Source: Pollenia angustigena
Lineage: Eukaryota > Arthropoda > Insecta > Diptera > Polleniidae
NCBI GenBank assembly: GCA_930367215.1
Contig: OV884058.1
Location: 200,340,208 to 200,404,207 of the forward strand
Length of the DNA: 64,000 bases
Direction: 5' to 3'
Under the pieces are notes generated by a model. It was not told the origin of the DNA and made no database searches. It was given only the letters and a program-made list of their open reading frames with translations. How positions within the stretch are numbered: the stretch's first letter is position 1; every line of letters starts with the position of its first letter. The translations under genes were made by a program, and so were the position numbers. Below are positions 32,998 through 45,120 of this stretch, one piece after another.

Positions 32998-33799
32998 TCA
33001 GGGTAGCCCAACTGAGGCAGCCCCATTGTGCATTATCAATGTAAATTGTAAATAAAACAAAAAGTTTTTAGAGAATTATCTGAATATTTTTTATTATTAT
33101 AGAAGGATCTATGACAACTATGTGTCATAGATTCGGTAGCATACCTCTATCCTATGGTCCATATTTACAATAGCTCTGAGACATTATTGAGGTTCAATGT
33201 ACTTAATGTCCTTAATGTGTCAAATTATCTAATCCTTTAACATTTGAATTGTTCTTGGTTTATTGTCGTACACTTTTTATGTGAAATATTTCCAAAGAAA
33301 GAAGGCCAACGGTTTCAAATCATATGATCCTGACGGCCAACTAACATGACCATTCTTTTGGAACTACTTATCGTCCAGGTCCATATCCTCCATTTCTGCC
33401 AAAAAGAAATCCGTTATCAGCTCGCGATAGCGAACACCCTACCTTATTTTCGAAGAAGTAAGGCCCGATGATGCCGCCTGGCCATAAACCGCACCAAGCA
33501 TGCATGCACAGGTGTTTTCACATTTCCTACAGAGCCGGCTTGCTAAAATTGGCGCACAATTATCCCGATTGTGGACACATTTGATCGATTATGCTGATCA
33601 AAAAAATCAAGATGTGCACAAAATGTATTTTTTATTTGACCGCCCATTTTCGTAAAAGGCTTCAGCAATCTTAACGCGCTGCTCTCTCCATGGTTGAATT
33701 TGGCACTGATACCAAGAAATGTCAAATTAAGTTGGACAAAAATTTGACGTTACGGTGTGACTGACAGTTAACATCGTGCATTATGGTTAGACCACCCTT
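32998..33799 (-). mobile_element. Mariner (family E) deleted copy with transposase relic
   Basis: The minus-strand start at about 33799 reads AAGGGTGGTCTAACCATAAT, and the other end is degenerate (AGGGTAGCCC). Conceptual minus-strand translation shows transposase traces: GGIIGPYFFEN, RADNGFLF, then directly SWPSGSYDLKPLAFFLW, where the mariner PLDFFLW box has lost its aspartate. The segment holding the second catalytic residue is deleted. Same family as 16829-21136. Confidence 0.75.
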
Positions 33800-34488
33800 A
33801 AGTAATAATAAACCTTAAAATTATTCATACAAAAGGATATTCGATAATATAAAAACTATAACTATACGTAAATATATTTGTCACTTGCATAAAATTTCGT
33901 TTCGAAAATTATTATAACTTAATTTTCAATATTGGTAAAACACGTGAATGTAGGTTTTTAATACCTCATTTTGACTTATATCACACGAACTAAAAAATAT
34001 ATCGCAAAAAATAGCGTATACGACAAATGGCTATAACTTGAAAATTTTTTTCCATGACTTTTTACATAAATCGATAAAGAACTTTAAACACAATATCTGA
34101 CAAAAATATTGGACGTCTTTTTTCACGTTCATTTTTGTGTATAAAAATTTGAACTTTAAGATTCGATTTCCCAAAAAAATTTTTTTGTCATATACGGCAA
34201 GATAACTTTGGCACGACAATGTATCAAACACGCTATACTCCCTTTCTGTCCTCTTTTTTGGAACTCATTGTAAGAGAATTAAATTTATTTAACAAAGTTA
34301 GAAAAGAAGTGCAGCATGGACTATTAACATTCACATGATTTATACCGTGCAATAACGCGTCAAAAATTTCGTATATCATTCTACTTCGAATGCGAGTTTA
34401 AGTGGTGTTCATTATTAAAAATACTCTTTTAACACAGGATTATTAGTTAGAATTGCCAGCCAGAACAAGTTATTTAACATGAAACGTA
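33800..34488. other. AT-rich spacer, nothing recognised
   Basis: No terminal repeats, shared repeats or credible frames found. Confidence 0.5.
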
Positions 34489-35457
34489 CCCAGCAAAAAC
34501 TTACATTGCAAAGTAATGAGTTAAAAAGCTAATATAACGACTCTTCACTACTTATACATTGGCATTTTAACTCATTGTTTTAACACGGTGATGTCATTGG
34601 AGGCAAGTACTTACCACCCTCGCTTACAAATAGGGAGTTAAATAAGTCATTACCACATTCGCTTACAAATAGGGACTTAAATAAGTTATTACTCCGATGT
34701 CACCAAAATTACAACTAACATGTTATGACTTTAAAAAACATTTTTTTTATTATTTTTTTTAAATTATTTTTTTTTCTATTTTTTCTTATTTTGTTTTACT
34801 TTGTTTTATTTTTTAATTTTTTTCTGTCTCTGGCGGGATTCGATCGCGCAACCTCGTTGCTGATAGACTAGCTCACTACCAGCTAGTCTACCGGGGCAGT
34901 GTAGTTTTTGTATAAAAAAAACGATGTTTTTTACTCAATTAAGAGCTTAAATATGAGATTAAATTATTGGAGGCAACTACTTACCACCCTCGCTCATAAA
35001 TAGGGAGTTAAATAAGTCATTACCACATTCGCTTACAAATAGGGAGTTAAATAAGTCATTACCACATTCGCTTACAAATAGGGACTTAAATAACTTATAA
35101 CTCCGATGTCACCAAAATTACAACTAACATGTCATGACTATAAAATTTCAGTACAGCATAATTTTTCATATTCAAATTTATTACAAATTGTTTTTTATTT
35201 ATAATAAAAAAAAAAACAAATTGTAAGAACAAATATTTTAAATTAATTTGTATTAGATTTGAAAAAACTTCAACCGTAGATGCATTTTATTACGAATGAA
35301 TTATAAATTTCGTTAATCAACTCATACACAAGTACTTAGGTATCAGATAATATGTCAGCCATTACCAAACTACTTCTATGTAATGCAGATGGTATGAAGT
35401 AGTCATTGAATAGTAAGTTGTTCAGTAATGGCAAGTCATTACCAAGTTTTTGCTGGG
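34489..35457. mobile_element. 969-bp MITE with CCCAGCAAAAACTT ends
   Basis: Ends CCCAGCAAAAACTT are inverted on the right and flanked by TA (34487-34488 and 35458-35459). The interior has two related blocks (about 34600-34735 and 34970-35140) built from 39-bp units of the form CGCTTACAAATAGGGAGTTA plus AATAAGTCATTACCACATT; the second block has one more unit. A tRNA-related, A-tailed sequence separates them. No transposase; the TA duplication suggests Tc1/mariner-type mobilisation. Confidence 0.85.
34736..34905 (-). mobile_element. tRNA-derived SINE-like insert in the MITE
   Basis: On the minus strand: TAGCTGGTAGTG (A-box-like), about 30 bp, then GATCGAATCCC (B-box-like), then a long A-rich tail. 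No acceptor-stem pairing is possible, so this is not a tRNA gene. It lies between the two tandem blocks of the host MITE. Confidence 0.5.
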
Positions 35458-35459
35458 TA

Positions 35460-37722
35460 CCTGCCGAAGCCTTATAGCTTTAAAATTTTGGCCAAAACTT
35501 TTTTAAATTAGATGGAATATCATCATAAAAATACTCTTTCCAAAAAAAAAAACGGTAATTTTATCTATTGTGTTTAGCAACAACAAGTTTTGCTTGTGAT
35601 AATAAATTGCCACATTTTATAATTGAAAAATGTTCTCAAGGCTTAAATACGTATAACCACGTTTAACGGAATTCTATTTATTTATTCTTTCAAGAGCATT
35701 TTTAAATATGAAACACCATTTTCTCGAAGGTTTTCAATATCTGCATCAGCCATTTCAAAATTACATAATTTACTATACTGATGAATGCCTCAAATTTCAT
35801 ACTTAAATTAAAATAATATAATTTTTTCGGTTTGAGTTTAAAGAATTTCAAAACAAATTCATGGTTCATCAAAACTAACCAATTTAATCGCCAACAATTT
35901 TATAAAGCGCCAAAAACTCGCCATGTAGCCAAATCGAAAATTAGTTCGTCAAACAGATTTGAAAATCGCCACGTTTCAACTTTTATGTTTTTTTTATTTT
36001 ATTTTTATATTTTCTGTCATAATAATAAAGTTTTTGGTATTGTTTTGAAATGATATTGACAACTTATTTGAAAACAATTTTTATTTAATTTTTAGCAAGA
36101 ATACATTTTAAAGATTTATTGATTTTATAAAATTTTAAAGATTTATTGGTTTCATAAAAAAGTTGATATTCTTCTTAAGGCTTTTTGATTGTTTTTATTA
36201 AATTTATGTCTAATATTAATCGTTTTATTATTTGAATAATCAAAAAAGTACTTTTCAAAATTCAGTTAAACTTGTTGGCTCACGCACCTTGAATGTTTTG
36301 ACCTTACGGCAACTGGAGTCTAATGTTAAGCACACATATTTTTAAACAACTTCCAGTACTGAAAATTAATATATCAATCAGAAATCCTTTTTTAAGAAAT
36401 GCATATTGGAATATTCGAAAAGTCCGGTGTTTTTTGCATATTCCGTTTTTAGGGAAACGGAACCGAAAGTCGCAGAAACTTTTAAAGAATTAAAACAAGG
36501 CGAATTCATGTAACCGGTGGTGGCGATATTACAACAAGTAACAACAACAAAAACACAACATAGTACTTTATTAGTTGATTTCGTTGGTCAATATGTCAAA
36601 AACTCAAGTAACTTTTGACATTCTTCTTTCTAATTTAGAAAAAAAGAGTTTCTCAGCTGTGCTTTCAACGCCACCTGAAATTGATCTCGCCTTGAGTTAA
36701 AAGTTTATGAAATTATTAAGATTTTTACCTTAAAAAAGAATTTATAAAAAGCAAACGTGTATACTTGTACTTTTTTCTTAATATTTCAACTATTAGAAGT
36801 TAGATCTACGATATTTACCAAACAAGGAAAATCAACGGAAAATTATTAAAAAAATATTTTTAGAAAAATATTTCACTACAGTGTAATCTGCCTTAACGGC
36901 CTTTCGATTGAAACCATTTCCCGTCTCGAAAAGCATTGGAGTCGTTTAGAGTTGCAACTAGTCTTCCAATATGTGAGAGTGTTTTTTAATTTTATTTTTC
37001 ATTCTCATAAAGGAGGCTGTTTAGGGCCACTTTCCAGCAGATTTTAATCTTGCGCTAGATTAGAAACTTTATAGTGTTGAAATTCAAACCATTAAGTATA
37101 ATTTTTTTTATAACAACAAAAAAGACACATATCACTCTTAATGACTAATTGTTGTTCACGTGTTTAAAATCTGATTTAAACAAAACTCAAGATATGTTCA
37201 CATTTAACAAATATTTGATGAACAAAAAAGTTCGTAAAAAAACTAATGGCTTTTCTGACATAAAATTGGGTCAACATATCGTCTTAATGTAATACCTCAA
37301 TTTTTTGGGGAAATTGAGTACAAAAAGATTCAACATTTTATACACAAAAATTTACGTGAAAAAAGTGGTTCAATATTTGTGTCAGTTTTGTGCTTGAAGT
37401 TTTCGATTTATGAAAAATATCCAAAGTCATGAAGAACATTTTTCAAGTTAAGTATAAGCCTATGTACTAGAAATCGTAAATCGCAAGAAATATGCGATTA
37501 CGATTTGAAATCGCCTTAAATTTGGCGATGTAAGATCCCAAGCATACAGTAATGTGATCTGCAAGTGAACTTTTAAATAGCCTTCAAAATTCATTTTCAA
37601 TTCTAATTCATATTTAAATATACATACATAGTTTTTCATATAATTTAATTTTTAATTGAAATGAAAAACGAATTCTTAACATACATACATAAATTGATAT
37701 TTATATAAAAAATAAACTTATT
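35460..37722. other. AT-rich region, nothing recognised
   Basis: Over 2 kb of AT-rich DNA. No terminal repeats or coding signatures were recognised, and short open frames (for example 35832-36053) have no recognisable content. Confidence 0.5.
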
Positions 37723-39210
37723 CCCAGCGGGAAAAAGAAGGAGTACGGAGGACTTCCAGAAGGCCTCTGTACCCCTTCTTTTGGATAAACAAAGCCTTCT
37801 CGCTCCATTCCATACTCATATCTTTTTTACACGCGTTGTCATTGCGGAGAAGGCCTTCCGCTTTCCTTTCTTCACCAGAGCTTCTTAAAGGCCTTCAAAT
37901 AAATGGCTCTTAGAAGGCTTTCCAGAGAATGACTGTCAAAAGACCTTAGCAAAAAGGTTATCTTGTTATTTAACTTTTTATATATGTATGTACCTATACC
38001 TATTTTACAAACGTATGTTTATATATTTTATTAAAGTTATTGTAGTTTAATAAAACATGTGATACCTATTTTTTTATTGAAATAATCAAATTTGCTAAAT
38101 ATTGTAAAATAGATTGCAAATAAAAGTTTATAATAAAATAAAATAAAAAGCACAAGTACCTATCTTCCTTAATGGACAAAACTCAACTAAAATGATTTAA
38201 GGCTCAGTTAGGCGAACGTTGCTGTACCCGTAATGTAACGCACCGTACTGTAAGCACGTTGGTGCACTTAAAGAACGTTTAAAAACGTGTCATATATTTG
38301 CCCCTACATAAACAAAAAGCAATAGTATACGTAAAACAAAACAGACAGTGATGAGAATCAAAAATGTTCAAATGGTGACCGTTGTGCAGAAAAGGTACCA
38401 CGTGATTTAAATGGTATTAAAACAGTATTTTGTGTATGTAAAAAATGTTAATAATTTAATATTTATATAATAGATTTACAATAAATAAATAAATATTTTA
38501 GCATGTATACATTTTTAGCATACATATGTATATTGTAAATGTGCATACACCAAACAAGGCTTTGATACCATTTAAAGTATTTTTCATTGGATGTGTATAT
38601 GCATTTGTTTATTTTAAACATCTAAACATATGTATATTTGTATATCTGGAAATATAATGTATTGTAAGTTGTTTTGTCGCAATTCCATAGATATACTGCA
38701 AAAAGTACCAAAAAAAGAGCAAAATTACCCGCATTCAATGTAACACAAGCCGCCGATCACTGTCTTACAAATGTCACGTAACAACGGCATGAAATTCTAT
38801 TTTATACAGATTGGTACGTTGCAACTACGGTACATTGCATTTCGGTAAGCTTTTGTATTGGTTTTCATATAACAAAAAGCGAACAGCTGATTGATACAGT
38901 ACAGATACGGTACAGCAACGTTCGCCTAACTGCGCCTTTACATTATTGTTTTTATTTTGTATTTTAATATGCACCTACTTTGTTACTTTGTTTTTGTAAA
39001 GGGATCTGAATTCTTTTGCTTTTGCTTGTGCAAGAAAACAAAACAAAAAATGTTACTCCTTCTTTTCTCGCTTCTCATACCAAAGAGCCGCGGCCTTCTA
39101 TGAGGCATTCTTTAGCAGTTACGTAAGAATAGTAATTAAATCAAAAAAATTTTTAAGCAGGCCTTTAAAAAGGCCTGAAGTAAGAAGGTCTTCTGAGTTT
39201 TCCCGCTGGG
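37723..39210. mobile_element. TIR element, CCCAGCGGGAAAA ends
   Basis: Inverted ends CCCAGCGGGAAAA. Both subterminal regions carry repeated AAGGCCTTC/GAAGGCCT motifs (at least six). No transposase. It hosts another element at 38200-38937. The duplication outside the ends is unclear (TT on both sides). Confidence 0.8.
38200..38937. mobile_element. 738-bp nested TIR element with TTA duplication (PIF/Harbinger-like)
   Basis: Ends AGGCTCAGTTAGGCGAACG and, inverted, AGGCGCAGTTAGGCGAACG continue with TTGCTGTACC. TTA occurs directly outside both ends (38197-38199, 38938-38940). A 3-bp TTA duplication is typical of PIF/Harbinger. Non-coding. It sits inside 37723-39210. Confidence 0.85.
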
Positions 39211-39439
39211 TTCTTAAAACTCATAATATAATCAAAGTAATTTTTGGGAATACAAAATATTTAATTAACAATATTTTGCTTGTCGTGCTTAATTCTCAAT
39301 TTTTCCTTGATAAAAACACCGAAATTTAAAAACAAAAACAATTGTAGTGGGGAATGTGAGAAAAGATAAACTCACTGTTTATTGTTGTTGTTTTTGTTTA
39401 AGCTTTGATGTTGTTACAAGTAAAACTGTTGCTTATAAT

Positions 39440-40196
39440 CAGGGAAACCAGAAATATGCTCTAAAAAACACGTTTTATGCGCATTAAATATGCAGTAAAA
39501 ACTGGAAAATATGCCTTGAAATATGTTAAAAATTGCATAACAAAATCTAAAAAAGGTTAAAATTCATATAAGAGATGTTTGGGCCGAATATTATCTAGAT
39601 ATTAACATCCATATGGGTTATTGTCTTAAAGGGATTTTAGGTACGGTCGCTAAATTGTTAGCAAATTGTTAACATTTAAAAGGAATTTAAAGCTTGTTAA
39701 GGACGGGAGCTTTGAGCAAATGTGAACCGATTCGAAAATAATTTAATTTGAAATAAAATATTTTTGGCACGAATTTAATTTAAATACCATCCTAATTAGA
39801 TAGCTTGAGGGCACAAAGAGTTTATTCTTAATGATAACTTGCTTTGTCTTACAATTTAAGAGTAAAAATTAAATGTAGATGTCGAAATTAAAGTAACAGA
39901 TTTTCGAAAAAAAAATTTTTTTTATTAGCTGCGAAAGATATTGTAGGTATCCAATAAAATTGAATATGTATAAAAAATATGCATTAGAAAGGCAAAATAT
40001 GCGCTATAAACCTTAAAAATGCTGCAAAAAAGCTCTTTTAACGAAAATATGCTGCAAATGGTAAAATATGCAAAAATAAGCACTAACAAATCGATGCCAA
40101 AATTCATAAAAAGCTCTAAAACGGATAAATATATTGTTTCTGCCTTCATTAGTCGCACAAGGAAAAACATGTAATTGCATATTTCTGGTTTCCCTG
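39440..40196. mobile_element. hAT-like non-autonomous element, copy 2
   Basis: CAGGGAAACCAGAAATATGC on the left and the exact inverse on the right, flanked by a perfect 8-bp duplication CTTATAAT (39432-39439, 40197-40204). Family C copies elsewhere show the uninterrupted site. It is 757 bp, shorter than copy 1 at 12519. Both insertions hit CTTAT-starting sites. Confidence 0.93.
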
Positions 40197-40260
40197 CTTA
40201 TAATTCTAGTTCGCTTAACAGTTTTATTCGATTAATATCTTTAGTTTTTCTAAAATCTTT

Positions 40261-40320
40261 GGATGAAGTTTCCTGATGATCTGGCCTAAGCAACCAGTGA
40301 AATGCACATAAGAATAGCTT
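40261..40320 (+). ncRNA. Hammerhead-like motif, family C copy 2
   Basis: TTTC, CTGATGA (40273-40279), stem II CTGG/CCAG (perfect here, with U-U next to the core), GAAA, then ATGCACAT. The 3' strand of stem I (AAGAATAGC) pairs less well than in copies 1 and 3. Probably inactive. Confidence 0.35.
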
Positions 40321-40528
40321 ATGCCATCAACAATTAATTTTAGTGTTTTTATCAAGCATAAAAACTGGGAATTAAGCACGACAAAGAAAATCTTGTTAAC
40401 TCATAATATTTTGAAACATTTCAATTGAAAATATGTATAAAGTTACAAAAAAAAAATGGCTTAATACTAATGTTGTTTTCAAGCTTTTTTTAAATTGACG
40501 TTTTGCTTGTGTGCAGCTGTTTCGATTT

Positions 40529-40625
40529 AGTGCCGGTTCACACACGTCAAGTTTGACTCGTCAAGTCTTGAGTTTTTGGGAGAGAAGGGAAAAGAGAATG
40601 AAATTTCTTTTCCCCTCTCTCCTAA
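40529..40625. mobile_element. MITE, GTGCCGG family, half copy
   Basis: Left arm and centre only (GTGCCGGTTCACACACG to CCCCTCTCTCCTAA). The right arm is lost at about 40625. Confidence 0.8.
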
Positions 40626-41631
40626 CCTACCAGAAATTTAGAAGTGAAAATTTATTTGATAACTTGACTTAAAACAGAACTTGTATAGCCAAAATAATGA
40701 ACTAATAACATATTTTGTAAACTAATTAACTTTATTTGCGCTGGAGTTCGCAATCCGGAACTTTCCTAGCAAATATTTATTTTTTGTAAAAATAATTGAC
40801 AGCTAAAACAACGTTTTAATTAATCGACTAGTATTAAAAAAAAGCGTCAACTCTAGCAAAGGCTCATATGAAATTGGCGATTTGCAAATCGCATGTGACT
40901 TTTAGATCATGAGATTTTCAGCACATGGGCGATAGATTTTTTTACCTCAGAAACATATTTTTACGTTTTGTTGTTTTTTATGAAATATTTTTAACTTATT
41001 GGCAAATACTCTTATAAGACTGTAACAGACCAAATTTCATTACAATAGCATTATTTGTTCCGGTTGGCTTTCAATGGGGTCTAGGTAAAATATGGACTCA
41101 ACTTCACGAAATTCACCTGAGTAATTTCTAGTGTTTTAAGACTCTGACAGACTTAATTATATTACAATAGTATTATTCATTACAGTTTTAGGCGCGCTAA
41201 ATTCTATTCCGCGTATTGGCTTTCCATGGGGCCTACCGGTAAATTATGGAACGATGTTAACGAAATTTAGTAGTATGATATATAGTCATAAGAAAATAAT
41301 CTGTGCAAAATCTTACATCAGGCAGTGCATTTCGCCACCATTTGTGTTAGATTTTGTAACAAAGTTATCAATTTTTAAGGGTGATTGACACACATTTGGA
41401 TTGATAACTCTTATCTTACTGAACCGATTTTTGGGTTTTCAATCACAAGCTGCTTAGCAGAACTAGAAACAGTTTGGCACCAATATTGTTCCTTTCTTTT
41501 GAATCGTTCGAAAGTAGGCGTTTTCAACTGACTTACAAACGAACAAACGGACTGACTGACATGGTTACATCGACTTTCAATTACTCAAGGACCCAGAATA
41601 TATATATATACTTTATGGGGTCTTATATATA

Positions 41632-42899
41632 ACAGGTGGTTAAATTTAAGGGCCGATGTTGAATGTGAACCACATCTAAACGTCAAGTTTTTTTCTGCAT
41701 TTCATTTGACATTTCTTAATTTCATTCTAACTTAATTTGAACCATGGAAAGATACACAATCGAGCACGCGTTAAAGTTATTCAGGCTTATTATGAAAATG
41801 GGCGCTCAAATCAAAATGCATATCGCACACTTCGTGATTTTGAAGGTCAATTTAATCGTCCAAATGAGCGTACAATCGGAAAAATCGTGCAAAACTGGAC
41901 TGTAGGAGATGTGAAAACACCAGTGCATGCTCTTACAGCTCGTACTGAAGAAAATATTGCTGCTGTTTGCGATAGTGTGGCTGCAGAGCCGTCCACCTTA
42001 GCTCGTCGTCGTGCCCAACAATTGCACCTCTCACACTCGTCGTTAATGAACTTTATGCCTAAAGACTTGCATTTACACGCTTACAAGGTGCAATTGACTC
42101 AAAAACTAAAGCCTCTTGAACATTCCAAACGTCTTCAATGTTGTGGCCATTTCTTGCTACGGCAACAGTGGATGATAAATTTTCGAAGAAAATCATCTTC
42201 AGGCACATTTTCATCTCAGTGCATTCGTCAATAAGCAGAATTGCCGCATTTGGGCGAATGATAATCCAAGAGTGATTGTCGAAAAACCAATGCAGCCACA
42301 AAGAGTGACTGTTTAGTGCGGTTATGGGCTGGCGGCATCATCGGGTGTATTTTTTCCAAGGCCGGTCAGGCAGTTACTATGAATGGTGTTTGCTATCGTG
42401 AGATGATAACGAACTTTTTATGGCTCGAATTGGAAGATATGAATGTGGACGATATGTGGTTTCAACAGAACGGTGCCACTAGCCGCACAGCTAACAAAAC
42501 AACAGCGCGACAAATTCAATGGCCGTGTTATCTCACGCAGTGGCGATGTCAGTTGGCCGCCAAGATCATTTGATTTGGCACCGTTGCCCTTTTTTCTTTT
42601 GGTTTATTTGAAAGAAAAGGTGTATTTCGATAAGCCAGCAAAAATTCAAGAGCTTAATGATTAACTAATTGGGCACATTAACGGCATAGAGCCTCAATTA
42701 TGCCTCAGCGTCATCGAAAATTTGGATCATCGGACGGTTGTATGCCGCCGAGGCTGCGGCGGCTATTTGGCCGATATTTTACTCCATACATAATTCAACC
42801 ATACCAATATTATCATAATAAAACGAAATGACAATAATTTTCTTTATAATTTGTGTTTTATTTAAAATCACGATCGGCCCTTAAAATTTAACTACCCTT
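41632..42899 (+). mobile_element. Mariner, near full length (1268 bp)
   Basis: Ends ACAGGTGGTTAAATTTAAGG and, inverted, AAGGGTAGTTAAATTTTAAG, flanked by TA on both sides (41630-41631, 42900-42901). The length is typical for mariner. It carries a broken transposase. It was inserted into family A copy A5. Confidence 0.92.
41737..42790 (+). pseudogene. Mariner transposase, rosa-like, frameshifted
   Basis: The N-terminal part (41737-42234) is a helix-turn-helix region: RARVKVIQAYYENGRSNQNAYRTLRD, then FNRPNERTIGKIV. A shift near 42165 puts the FSKKIIF..HIFISVHS stretch in another frame. Further on are GGIIGCIFSKAGQAVTMNG, MWFQQNGAT (catalytic aspartate replaced by asparagine) and, in a third frame, RSFDLAPLPFFL (final catalytic aspartate replaced by proline). 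Domain order matches the copy at 58240. At least three frame changes and two lost catalytic residues rule out activity. Confidence 0.85.
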
Positions 42900-42975
42900 T
42901 AAAAACTAAAAAGTTTTACACGGAATGACAAACTTCGTATACCATAATTCACCACTAGTGGTGAAACACAGAATT

Positions 42976-43734
42976 AATTTTTTTTTAGAAATGGAATAAG
43001 GGCAACATTTATGCCAGAGAGGAAAATACCATTTATGTACCTTATTTCAGAAATAGTCGCTACAAAATCAAGCAAACGTTATAAAAATCGTACAAATGCT
43101 TAATGTACAAAGTCGTTACGTGTGGGTCGTCAAATATTTGTTAAGTGTGACAGCAGCTTTAAACATACTTCAACCATAGAAATTCTCGAGACTTTCAAAT
43201 GCTCATTAAACAACAAGTTTCTTTTGTTCGTTTCTTTTGATCCAATTAGTACAATTTTGTTTTAAGAGGTAATGGATTTTGTTCAGTGAAAAACAACAGT
43301 CATATTTCTAATAAAGTTAACATTTGTGACTGACAAAAACCAATTTGATTAAAGTAAAAAATTTTTTTTTCTTAAAGAAATAAACAAAAGTAAAAACCCC
43401 TTAGGCTTTTATACGAATTATAAAACTTTCTTATTACTTATTGATAAGGGAGAGTACTTTTATGCATTTGTAATTAAAAAATATAGACTTTCGAAAAAAT
43501 TACTAAGAAAGCTTGTCTACAATGTCATTTGCCGGTCGCGTATTGTATTACCACATGATTTTAATTGAGCTTTTAACGAAATTTACGGCATTTAAATAAA
43601 AACCCATGGAATACCTATCACAAAGTTCTTTTTACAGAATAACTTACATATGATGTAGATATGGGCTCAATAAAAAAAAAACGAATGCATTTAAGGCAAA
43701 TTGGAATGGTGGCTGATGGTAATAGCAAAGGCAA
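42976..43734. other. AT-rich spacer, nothing recognised
   Basis: No shared repeats or coding signal seen. Confidence 0.5.
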
Positions 43735-43812
43735 GACGCAAAGGGAATTGGAGCCGCTTGAATTGGAATGGTAAATCTTTGAAAATCATCGGAATTCGTG
43801 GATTTCGAAAGT
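43735..43812 (-). pseudogene. Short Helitron helicase relic
   Basis: The blocks CCGCTTGAATTGGAATGG and GGAATTCGTGG match 645-700 of the Helitron helicase relic at 434-1345. Only about 75 bp remain. Confidence 0.55.
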
Positions 43813-43866
43813 TTTAAAATTTTGATATTGAATCATTATTAACATATATAATTAAAATAAAATAAA

Positions 43867-44575
43867 ACAAGTAAGAAAGTATAGTCGGTCAAGCCCGACC
43901 ATATGATACCCTACACCACAGTTTTTAAAAACACATCATGCTTATGTGTCCATGTAAATATGGATTTATCTATGTTTATAAACTTCAAGAAAATCGGTTT
44001 GAAAGTTTGTGAGAGGCAGAAATTGCCCCCTGCCCCCCCTTGCGGTCCTATTTTTTAAAATCTGTAAAGCTAATGTGTCCCTATAGATATGGAAATATCT
44101 ATGTTTTAAATTTCATTAAAATCGGTTTGAGAGGCAGAAATTGCCCCTATCTCCCCTCGTGATCCGATTTTTTTTAAAAATTTATACATTTTGTGTCCAT
44201 ATAGATATGGTTTTATCTATGTTTTAAATTTCATTAAAATCGGTTAAATAGTTTCTGAGAGGAAGAAATTTCCCCCTATCTTCCCTCGTGGTCCTACGAT
44301 TTGGCCTATTTTAAACAGGCTTGGTCACTGTGCCAATAAGAACCTATGACCCAAATTTTATCAAATTATCTCCAAAATTGCGACCTGTACTTTGCGCACA
44401 AGGTTACATGGACAGCCAGCCTGCCAGCCGGACGGACATCTTTAATTCGACTCAGAAAGTGATTTTGAGTAGTTCGGTATACTTTAAGGTGGATCTAGGA
44501 CCACTATTTTAAGGCGTTACACACATCAGCACAAATGCATAATACCCTCTCCACTGTTGTGGTGTGGGTATAAAG
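43867..44575 (+). mobile_element. Family B copy B3, full length
   Basis: The most complete family B element: AAGTAAGAAAGTATAGTCGG, hairpin, ATACCCTACACCACAG at the start; CTGTTGTGGTGTGGGTATAA at the end as the inverted partner. Inside are three ATGG..TATCTATGTTT units and CCAGCCTGCCAGCCGGACGG. Same design as family A, likely a second non-autonomous Helentron-like lineage. Non-coding. Confidence 0.85.
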
Positions 44576-44779
44576 AGCAAACAAAATAAATATGTGTATA
44601 TGACATTGGTGGTGCAATATGAAAATTAGATTTTGCCATCCGCAGACCTAACAGTGTCACCCGCCTGAATGTTCTGAAGATTCCCTGAAAATTTCATCAA
44701 AATCGGCCCAGCCGTTTTGGAGTCCATACGTTACAGTATGGTATATATGGTATATAAAACATTCTGTTTTATATATATA

Positions 44780-45120
44780 CCCTGCAAACAATTTCCATCG
44801 CCCGCGAATCGCCGGTAAGTTGTCTAACATCGCTGCGATGCATCGCGTGGAAGCTAAATGCGATCCTCTGGCGAATCGCGAAAACGCTCGCATGTGTCAA
44901 CCACGCGAATCGCGGGAACATCGCGTACCGCTATTCGCGTGAACATCGTGTACCTCGATTCGCGTGGACATCGTGTGCCGCGGTACACGAATCGCGTGGT
45001 TGATACATGCGAACGTTTTCGCGATTCGCCAGAGGATCGCATTAAGCTTCCACGCGATGCATCACTGCGATGTTAGACTATTTGCCGGTGATTCGCGGGC
45101 GATGAAAATTGCTTTCAGGG
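44780..45120. mobile_element. GC-rich 341-bp foldback MITE
   Basis: Almost the whole element is an inverted repeat. The outer part CCATCGCCCGCGAATC is mirrored by GATTCGCGGGCGATG, with arms of about 150 bp. CGCGAATCGCG and similar words repeat throughout, and GC content is far above the surrounding DNA. Ends are CCCTG and CAGGG. Nearly identical open frames on both strands (MRSSGESRKRSHVSTTR) are a result of the palindrome. Confidence 0.88.

Larger units (their letters stand above)
39230..40393 (+). mobile_element. Family C repeat, copy 2, with inverted head and hAT insertion
   Basis: 39230-39325 is an inverted copy of the family's right end (TTGTCGTGCTTAATTCTCA against GAATTAAGCACGACAA at about 40372-40387). 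The plus-strand unit follows from about 39340. A hAT-like element (39440-40196) splits it at GTTGCTTATAAT. The hammerhead-like motif is at 40261-40320, with stem I partly lost. Confidence 0.75.
40985..42975 (+). mobile_element. Family A copy A5, old, split by a mariner
   Basis: Diverged family A sequence: two 153-type units (near 41080 and 41215), the GACTGACTGACATGG tract, and TATATATATATACTTTATGG up to 41631. It resumes after the mariner with TTTTACACGGAATGACAAAC at about 42914. The 5' start is unclear. Confidence 0.75.

Noticed and set aside
34826..34900. Possible tRNA gene
   Set aside because: A- and B-box words are present, but the ends cannot pair into an acceptor stem and no anticodon arm is evident; an A-rich tail points to a SINE.
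44671..44700. CTGAAGA...GAAA as another hammerhead
   Set aside because: No stem II can form between the two core pieces; the match is short and by chance.
44854..45076. Nearly identical frames on both strands (MRSSGESRKRSHVSTTR)
   Set aside because: Created by the near-perfect 341-bp palindrome.
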